From positions 10,682,698-10,746,697 of the forward strand of contig CM037860.1 of the NCBI GenBank assembly GCA_021292105.1: a stretch of DNA of 64,000 bases. The letters are read 5' to 3'. The number at the start of each line of letters is the position of its first letter. Positions within the stretch are counted from its first letter, which is position 1. The notes under the pieces were generated by a model that saw only the letters and a program-made list of their open reading frames with translations, made no database searches and was not told the origin of the DNA. Source of the stretch: Anadara kagoshimensis. Its lineage: Eukaryota; Mollusca; Bivalvia; Arcoida; Arcidae. Position numbers and translations under genes: made by a program. Of the stretch, positions 56,190-64,000 are shown one piece after another.

Positions 56190-59100
56190 TCGTTGTTGTC
56201 TATAATTATTATCATCTTGTTGCTGGTGTGGTTCAGTTTTTTTGTTAATTGTGTCTTGTGACCGGTTGTGGCGGTAGACGGATTTCATGACTACTATTGT
56301 CATGTTGGCGGCTTGCGGTTGCTAGGTTAATTATTGTCTTGTCATGACTATATCGTCTTGTTGGTGGCTTGCGGTTATGCTAGGTTAATTATTGTCTTGT
56401 CATGACTACTATGTCTTGTTGGTGGCTTGCGGTTGTTAGGTTAATTATTGTCTTGTCATGACTACTATCGTCTTGTTGGCGGCTTGAGGTTATTAGGTTA
56501 ATTATTGTCTTGTCATGACTACTATGTCTTGTTGGCGGCTTGCGGTTGTTAGGTTAATTATTGTCTTGTCATGATACTATCGTCTTGTTGGTGGCTTGCG
56601 TTGTTAGGTTAATTATTGTCTTGTCATGACTACTATCGTCTTGTTGGGCTTGCGGTTGTTAGGTTAATTATTGTCTTGTCATGAATACATCGTCTTGTTG
56701 GCGGCTTGTGGTTGTTAGGTTAATTATTGTCTTGTCATGACTACTATTGTCTTGTTGGTGGCTTGCGGTTGTTATGTTAATTATTGTCTTGTCATGACTA
56801 CCATAGTCTTGTTGGCGGCTTGCGGTTGCTATGGTTAATTATTGTCTTGTCATGACTATCATCGTCTTGGTGGCTTGCGGTTGCTATGTTAATTATTGTC
56901 TTGTCATGATACTATAGTCTTGTTGGTGGCTTGCGGTTGCTAGGTAATTATTGTCTTGTCATGACTACCATCGTCTTGTTGGTGGCTTGCGGTTGCTAGG
57001 TTAATTATTGTCTTGTCATGACTACATCGTCTTGTTGTGGCTTGCGGTTGCTAGTTAATTATTGTCTTGTCATGACTACCATCGTCTTGTTGGTGGCTTG
57101 CGGTTGCTAGGTTAATTATTGTCTGTCATGACTACTATCGTCTTGTTGGCGGCTTGCGGTTGCTATGTTAATTATTGTCTTGTCATGACTACTATAGTCT
57201 TGTTGGTGGCTTGCGGTTGCTATGTTAATTATTGTCTTGTCATGACTACTATCGTCTTGTTGGTGGCTTGCGGTTGCTATGTTAATTATTGTCTTGTCAT
57301 GACTATCATCGTCTTGTTGGTGGCTTGCGGTTGCTAGGTTAATTATTGTCTTGTCATGACTACTATAGTCTTGTTGGTGGCTTGCGGTTGCTATGTTAAT
57401 TATTGTCTTGTCTTGACTATCATCGTCTTGTTGGCGGCTTGCGGTTGTTAGGTTAATTATTGTCTTGTCATGACTACTATCGTCTTGTTGGCGGCTTGTG
57501 GTTATTAGGTTAATTATTGTCTTGTCATGACTACTATTGTCTTGTTGGTGGCTTGCGGTTGTTAGGTTAATTATTGTCTTGTCATGACTACCATCGTCTT
57601 GTTGGCGGCTTGCGGTTGTTAGGTTAATTATTGTCTTGTCATGACTACCATCGTCTTGTTGGCGGCTTGCGGTTGCTATGTTAATTATTGTCTTGTCATG
57701 ACTACTATAGTCTTGTTGGTGGCTTGCGGTTGCTATGTTAATTATTGTCTTGTCATGACTATCATCGTCTTGTTGGTGGCTTGCGGTTGCTATGTTAATT
57801 ATTGTCTTGTCATGACTATCATCGTCTTGTTGGTGGCTTGCGGTTGCTATGTTAATTATTGTCTTGTCATGACTATCATCGTCTTGTTGGTGGCTTGCGG
57901 TTGCTAGGTTAATTATTGTCTTGTCATGACTACTATAGTCTTGTTGGCGGCTTGCGGTTGTTAGGTTTATTATTGTCTTGTCATGACTATTATTGTCTTG
58001 TTGGCGGCTTGCGGTTGTTAGGTTATTATTGTCTTGTCATGACTACTATCGTCTTGTTGGTGGCTTGCGGTTGTTTGTTTAATTATTGTCTTGTCATGAC
58101 TACCATCGTCTTGTTGGCGGCTTGCGGTTGTTAGGTTAATTATTGTCTTGTCATGACTACCATCGTCTTGTTGGCGGCTTGCGGTTGCTATGTTAATTAT
58201 TGTCTTGTCATGACTACTATAGTCTTGTTGGTGGCTTGCGGTTGCTATGTTAATTATTGTCTTGTCATGACTATCATCGTCTTGTTGGTGGCTTGCGGTT
58301 GCTATGTTAATTATTGTCTTGTCATGACTATCATCGTCTTGTTGGTGGCTTGCGGTTGCTATGTTAATTATTGTCTTGTCATGACTATAATCGTCTTGTT
58401 GGTGGCTTGCGGTTGCTAGGTTAATTATTGTCTTGTCATGACTACTATAGTCTTGTTGGCGGCTTGCGGTTGTTAGGTTTATTATTGTCTTGTCATGACT
58501 ATTATTGTCTTGTTGGCGGCTTGCAGTTGTTAGGTTATTATTGTCTTGTCATGACTACTATCGTCTTGTTTGTGGCTTGCGGTTGTTTGTTTAATTATTG
58601 TCTTGTCATGACTACCATCGTCTTGTTGGCGGCTTGCGGTTGTTAGGTTTATTATTGTCTTGTCATGACTACTATAGTCTTGTTGGCGGCTTGCGGTTGT
58701 TTGTTTAATTATTGTCTTATCATGACTACTATAGTCTTGTTGGCGGCCTGCGGTTGTTTGTTTAATTATTGTCTTGTCATGACTATTATTGTCTTGTTGG
58801 CAGCTTGCGGTTGTTAGGTTAGTTATTGTCTTGTCATGACTACTATAGTCTTGTTGGCGGCCTGCGGTTGTTAGGTTAATTATTGTCTTGTTATGACTAT
58901 TATCGTCTTGTTGGCGGCTTGCGGTTGTTTGTTTAATTATAGTCTCGTCTTGACTATTATCGTCTTGTTGGCGGCTTGCGGTTGTTAGGTTTATTATTGT
59001 CTTGTCATGACTACTATAGTCTTGTTGGCGGCTTGCGGTTGTTAGGTTAATTATTGTCTTGTCATGACTATTATCGTCTTGTTGGCGGCTTGCGGTTGTT

Positions 59101-59722
59101 TGTTTAATTATTGTCTCGTCTTGACTATTATCGTCTTGTTGGCGGCTTGCGGTTGTTAGGTTAATTATTGTCTTGTGATGACTATTATCGTCTTGTTGGC
59201 GGCTTGCGGTTGTTTGTTTAATTATTGTCTCGTCTTGACTATTATCGTCTTGTTGGCGACTTGCGGTTGTTAGGTTTATTATTGTCTTGTCATGACTACT
59301 ATAGTCTTGTTGGCGGCTTGCGGTTGTTAGGTTAATTATTGTCTTGTCATGACTATTATCGTCTTGTTGGCGGCTTGCGGTTGTTAGGTTTATTATTGTC
59401 TTGTCATGACTACTATCGTCTTGTTGGCGGCTTGCGGTTGTTAGGTTAATTATTGTCTTGTCATGACTACTATAGTCTTGTTGGCGGCCTGCGGTTGTTA
59501 TGTTAATTATTGTCTTGTCATGACTACTATCGTCTTGTTGGCGGCTTGTGGTTATTAGGTTATTATTGTCTTGTCATGACTACTATCGTCTTGTTTGTGG
59601 CTTGCGGTTGTTTGGTTAATTATTGTCTCGTCATGACTATTATCGTCTTGTTGGCGGCTTGCGGTTGTTAGGTTTATTATTGTCTTGTCATGACTACTAT
59701 CGTCTTGTTGGCAGCTTGTATT
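56190..59722. repeat. 57 bp satellite array, about 60 units
   Basis: Unit: TTGTCTTGTCATGACTACTA, TCGTCTTGTTGGCGGCTTGC, GGTTGTTAGGTTAATTA. A degenerate entry unit lies at about 56190-56285, and the right edge decays after 59705 (TTTGATTGTTTGCGATTG). Variants at fixed positions (GCTATG/GTTAGG/GTTTGT, GGTGG/GGCGG, ACCATC/ACTATA) define sub-units. The first kilobase has many one-base deletions. 57 bp is 19 codons, giving MTTIVLLAACGCYVNY-type frames that are artefacts. Confidence 0.97.
57583..58606. repeat. Higher-order repeat in the 57 bp array, 512 bp period, 2 copies
   Basis: The block starting CATGACTACCATCGTC at 57583 starts again at 58095, and a third start is seen at 58607. Nine 57-mers minus one base (a GGTTATTATTG unit) make 512 bp, and the one-base loss is shared by both copies. 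Only about three substitutions separate them (for example CATCATC to CATAATC near 58384 and GCGG to GCAG near 58522). Confidence 0.9.
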
Positions 59723-59861
59723 TGATTGTTTGCGATTGTTGGCGATTGGCGTCCATTATCGTTGGTTTATGTATCCTCCAAACAAATCGCTGGAACCCAT
59801 ACAATATGGTATTTTACCGGTGCTATGTAATCATCGCCACAACCAGCGCAAATATATATGC

Positions 59862-60018
59862 AGGAGGCTTTCTTCCCGCGTTTACGGACCACAAGCCTCT
59901 CACCAACTAGGTTAGAATCCCACTCCGGGATCAATCGAGTGTTAGAAAGTTCGTCCCTGAATTGACCGCTTCGAGATTAATAAAAGAATCTTGGCGTAAA
60001 ACAGCATTACTCCAATCC
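59862..60018 (+). mobile_element. SINE (second family)
   Basis: Contains the B-box-like GGTTAGAATCCC (59910-59921), CCACTCCGGGATCAATCG, AGTGTTAGAAAGTTCG, and a tail CTTGGCGTAAAACAGC then ATTACTCCAATCC. Left boundary uncertain. In one frame the head translates as FTDHKPLTN, which looks like a retrotransposon RNase H motif but is explained by the SINE. Confidence 0.65.
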
Positions 60019-60033
60019 GCTCTCCTTTCATTA

Positions 60034-61654
60034 GCTCAACTAGACCGAAGGTCCATGTGAGCTATTGCCATCACTTGGCGTCCGTCGTCGTCGTCGTTTG
60101 TCGTCTGTCGTCCGTTAACTTTTTTTCAAAAATCTTCTCCTCTGAAACTACTGAGCCAAATTAAATTAAACTTGATGAATATCATGCCTGGGTAACAGGC
60201 TTTCAAAATTGTTTGGGGTTAAGCCACGCCCAACAAGATGACCGCCGTTACTAAAAATAGCCAAAAGACAAAAAAATCTTATCCTCTGAAACCAAAAGGT
60301 GCAGGCAAATTTTGATTGGATATTTGGATTCAGGATACCTGGGAATATTAAAATTGTGTTTTTCATGAAAATTGGGCGAAAAATGCGTTTTTGCGTAAAA
60401 TTTTGAAAATGAGACATTTATTGGTATAACTCAATAACAGCTGAAGATAATTGTCTGGAGTTTTCACTGCTATTTTCTTCCAATAGATCCATGTCCAAGT
60501 TGTTGGCTTTTGATTAAAAAGCTATTTTTAAACATTTGATGTGTTTATGGCATGGGATTTTCAGTTAATTGTAGGTATTAACATGACGATCATTTTAATA
60601 CATAGATCAAGGTCGTGGGTTCAAAGGTCAAGGTTACAGCTGCACAAATATACCGAAATAGGTAATTATCTGCAAAACTATTAACTTTTTGTATAGGCAT
60701 GTATATAAAAATATGTAGGTAATGGCGCAATGGTCATTTTGATATATGAATAAAGGTCATGGATTCAAAGGTCAAGGTCATAGCTGGGAACGAGTACTGA
60801 AATGGTTATTTATCTCAAAAGCTATATACTTTGTGTATAGGCATATATATATAAGAATATTGTGGGTATTGGCCTAACAGTCATTTTGATATTTGAATGA
60901 AGGTCATTGGTTCAAAGGTCAAGGTCATAGATGCGAACGAGTACTGAAATGGTTCATTATCTGAAAACTTTAAACTTTTTATATAGGCATGTATATTGGA
61001 AAATTGCACGTACTGGCCTAATGGTCATTTTGATATATGAATGAAGGTCATAAGATCAAAGGTCAAGATCTTAGATGCAAACGAATACTGACATGGTTAA
61101 TTATCTCAAAACTAGAAAAATTTTGTATAGGCAGATATATTGGAATATTGTGGGCATTGGCCTAGTGATCATTTTGCAAACTAATACTGAAATGGGTAAT
61201 TATCTTAAAAACTATGAACTTTTTGTATAGGCATATATTTGGAATATTGTAAGTATTGGCCTATCGGTCATTTGGATATATGAATGAAGGTCATAAGTTC
61301 AAAGGTCAAGGTTGCAATTGCATGGTTCATTATCTCAAAAACTATATTTTTTGTATAGACGTGTATGTCAGAATATTGTAGGTATTGGCCTAATGTTCAA
61401 TTGTTCAATTTGATATATAGATTCTTTAGCTGTTTAAAATAATATATTGTAGCTAGACTTTAGATACATTATATGTAGCATTCTTAGGACAAGCTATACT
61501 AAATTTGCAAAAATCCTTGCATATAATTGGCTCTTACTGCTGAAAATTAGAAGTTCTCTTTAATTAATGTCATTGACCATTGAACGTCTGCATGAGATAT
61601 GTACTCAGCCTCAGGTGAGCGTTAAAGCCCATGGTCCTCTTGCTAAATTGTACA

Positions 61655-61655
<1 letters not shown>
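60034..61655 (+). mobile_element. R4 element, 1.6 kb, with internal 145 bp tandem repeats
   Basis: The left end has an imperfect hairpin (AGCTCAACTAGACC/GGTCCATGTGAGCT, 60035-60063), then ATTGCCATCACTTGGCGTCC and a GTC microsatellite (60083-60115). The centre has about six units with CATTTTGATATATGAATGAA at 60591, 60735, 60882, 61026, 61170 and 61269, each with TTCAAAGGTCAAGGTCA and TTTTGTATAGGCAT. The right end is CTCAGGTGAGCG then AGCCCATGGTCCTCTTG. The layout resembles a repeat I remember as abundant in molluscan genomes. No transposase is visible; probably non-autonomous. Confidence 0.7.
60560..61420 (+). repeat. 145 bp tandem repeats inside R4
   Basis: Spacing 144, 147, 144, 144 and 99 bp; the last unit is shortened by a deletion. 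Units share GAACGAGTACTGAAATGG, AATTATCTCAAAAACTAT and TGTGGGTATTGGCCTAA. Confidence 0.85.

Positions 61656-61698
<43 letters not shown>
61656..61698. repeat. GA dinucleotide microsatellite
   Basis: (GA)n of about 20 units directly after the right end of R4. Confidence 0.95.
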
Positions 61699-61699
<1 letters not shown>

Positions 61700-62378
61700 A
61701 CGTGTACATGTATAGAATGCATTTTAATATTTTGAAATTCTTGTTAAAAAAGGTCACCGAAAGTTAAAAAACAAGAAAATGAAAATTAACCAATATAAGA
61801 CATATTATCTATTGTGATTTCCGGCGGTTTTGGAATTTTAATAGACAAGAATTTGAATTTCAATTTTCATATTAAAACCCCCTATGGAGTATTTGAGGTA
61901 AAATGACATGGTAGTTGACCGCAGAACTATAACTTTAGATATATTTGTCCGCAGGCTATCGATATTTATTCATTATATATTCACAAACATTTTACATAGC
62001 GTGGCTTGTACTTTTATATATTTTTGTTATAAAAAGCTGTGGTTTACATAAGTATGAAACCTTGCCAATACGTATATAAAACAGTTCAATTCACTTGAGT
62101 ACTAATCTCCTACTCTGGCTTCCCTAATCTCAATTCATATCCACATAAAATTTAAATTATGTTGTAAATTAAATTTCAATTTTATTTGGTGCAGATTTAG
62201 GTTTTTATGTACTGTCTGACTTTTTCCAGGTATTTTTAATTCAAAATTTATTTTTGCCTCTCTATTGGTATATTCTATGTTCCATTTTGTTCCTGGAAGG
62301 GGACTTTGGTATATGTTAAATGCAAACTTTAGGCAAGATGCCATATACTAGTAAACACGATGCGATGGATGTCATTGT
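61699..62378. other. Spacer, no gene seen
   Basis: AT-rich, no repeat or exon recognised. Confidence 0.45.
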
Positions 62379-62640
62379 TGTATGTTTGAGCTCTGGTACC
62401 TTAATCACATTTTACCAATCTAGCAAGTTTTGTATGTTTGAGTTCTGGTACCTTAATCACATTTTACCAATCTAGCAAGTTTTGTATGTTTGAGTTCTGG
62501 TACCTTAATCACATTTTACCAATCTAGCAAGTTTTGTATGTTTGAGTTCTGGTACCTTAATCACATTTTACCAATCTAGCAAGTTTTGTATTTCTGAGCT
62601 CTGGTACCTTAATCACATTTTACCAATCTAGCAAGTTTTG
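62379..62640. repeat. 52 bp tandem repeat, 5 copies
   Basis: TGTATGTTTGAGTTCTGG recurs at 62379, 62431, 62483 and 62535, with a variant at 62587 (TGTATTTCTGAGCTCTGG). The inner units are identical; the outer two share the variant GAGCTCTGG, the pattern expected if the array grew from the inside. Confidence 0.95.
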
Positions 62641-63619
62641 GCAGAAATTAGATTGCTAATGCAAATCAATTCTGAAGACCACTGAAAAAACCTAATGCCT
62701 ACTTGAGACCTATATTCGAGACCATATACTATTATGTTCGTTTTGCATAACCTCTCTAATTAATTTCGAATGATGAAGTCAATAAACAGTTCGATAGAAT
62801 CAGTGCAAACTTGAGGCAAGCAGACGACAGCGAGGGATAAGTATGGTTACCGATACTGGTGTGTTGACAAAACGTTAGAATGCATTGAACTTGCATTAAT
62901 TTCAAATGTTCAGCTCCAATCTATTTTTCGTGAAGACATTACTGGTATCAAGTGTACTGGCCGGTTAGCATTATTACAAAGCAAGAATAGTTTATCATTC
63001 TTAATACACTTTAAACAGTACCGCCATCCAAAAAGAAACTTCTTGACAGTAGGCGGGATAAAAGGATTAAAGAAGACAATTACAGAGAAGATCTTTATCG
63101 TCTTTAAGTTTGTTTAATATATACACGACATGATTTAGTATATTTTCTTTATTTTGTTTCACAAACTTAAATAAAATCTTCACATATCTTTCATAAATAC
63201 ATAAAAACTTAGGGTCAAGGATTGGACAGTATGGTCAATAAACATTCTTTTAACAGCAGGAACATAATACGAGTGGCTAAATCATGAGTCGACACTTTTT
63301 CTCTAATAGAGAAATTACTAAAATAACAGCCTCTGATAAAAGGAATTAAATAATTATTTCATTAAATTGGTACTGAATCTTTAGGAATTTCTATGTAACA
63401 AAACAATTTGAGTGAAAATAATGACATATGGTTTTTTAAATATATACACAATATATTTATCTTTGATTTTGTTGTGAAAATTCCTTTAAAGGTGCAAATA
63501 TCGGGTTTGTCCTTGAACGGGTAAATACTAACTAATACAAGACTTAGTAAATTAATGTTATTGTATTCGTGCTAACGTGTTACCACTTCAATACAGTCAA
63601 GCAAACAACAAACATATGA
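62641..63619. other. Spacer, no gene seen
   Basis: AT-rich single-copy sequence with no supported feature. Confidence 0.45.
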
Positions 63620-63710
63620 ACTCTCTCTCTCTCTCTCTCTTTGATTTCGTTACATGTGCCCCCAGAAGGCTAAAATACCGACAGTGGTCTCGGTCATGTC
63701 TACAAAAGAT

Positions 63711-63769
<59 letters not shown>
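63620..63769. repeat. Opposed CT and GA microsatellites
   Basis: (CT)10 at 63621-63640 and a (GA)n tract of about 28 units at 63710-63769, separated by about 70 bp. They are complementary and could pair as a stem. Frames across them on both strands are low-complexity. Confidence 0.9.
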
Positions 63770-63774
<5 letters not shown>

Positions 63775-64000
63775 GGACAACAAGAACCATCACAATACCA
63801 TTACCCATATCATCATCGAAACACCAGTGACATGGTTGCGACACGTACATGTGCATACCCGTCTGAATGGGAGATAAAGGGAGCTCAGTAAAGTATCCGG
63901 AAAGCATAGTACATGTATTTATTATCCGTGTTTATGCTATTTACAATCGAGAGATTCGTCGCAGTTTCTTTATTTTTATTAACACACATCACATATTATA
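63770..64000. other. End of window, no gene seen
   Basis: Short single-copy segment; nothing recognised. Confidence 0.4.

Noticed and set aside
57119..58646. Hydrophobic 19-residue repeats (MTTIVLLAACGCYVNY) resembling membrane segments
   Set aside because: By-product of the 57 bp satellite; broken by indels and no start or splice context.
59870..59910. FTDHKPLTN, resembling the RNase H motif of Ty3/gypsy retrotransposons
   Set aside because: No other retrotransposon motif is in frame, and the DNA is the head of a SINE that also occurs at 47571 and 51258.

Overview
This window looks like non-coding genomic DNA from a eukaryote, most likely a bivalve or other mollusc. The support is indirect: AT-rich sequence, no long open frame with protein-like composition, several tRNA-headed SINE copies whose 3' ends carry a tail of the GACTGGGATGTTAAAC type that I associate with molluscan SINEs, many MITE-like inverted-repeat elements, and several kilobases of minisatellite. 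There are no operons, bacterial promoters, rRNA genes, functional tRNA genes or CRISPR arrays. The species call is inference.

Layout. 0-5.2 kb: four local tandem arrays (127-138 bp units, a 282 bp duplication, a GA-rich array, 152-168 bp units) with a SINE tail and two MITEs. 5.2-12.5 kb: SINE pieces and three short exon-like relics (about 9.69-9.91, 11.30-11.38 and an inverted pair at 11.58/11.96 kb); this is the only part with any hint of gene sequence. 12.5-15.7 kb: a 1250 bp tandem array running into a gap of exactly 1000 N. 16.7-28.6 kb: mostly single-copy AT-rich DNA with a 56 bp satellite and small foldback elements. 28.6-44 kb: a TAAG microsatellite, a 33 bp minisatellite and a cluster of dispersed repeats, some nested in one another. 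44.06-51.46 kb: a 3.7 kb direct tandem duplication. 51.5-60 kb: a 38/39 bp minisatellite and a 3.4 kb array of 57 bp units with higher-order structure. 60-64 kb: a 1.6 kb repeat element with internal 145 bp repeats, a 52 bp array and GA/CT tracts.

Most informative relationships. One dispersed repeat (called R1 here, seven copies) contains in single copy the segment that has expanded to about 25 units at 29.2-30.0 kb. Two copies of R1 were hit by other mobile elements, and other R1 copies preserve the empty sites, giving convincing target-site duplications (ACAAAT and TA). The 3.7 kb duplication ends at a SINE tail, and its copies differ mainly by one-base indels, so an assembly origin must be considered.

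No complete protein-coding gene can be supported. Long open frames in the minisatellites exist because unit lengths of 33, 39 and 57 bp are divisible by three. Family names R1-R4 and M1-M5 are local labels, not database names.
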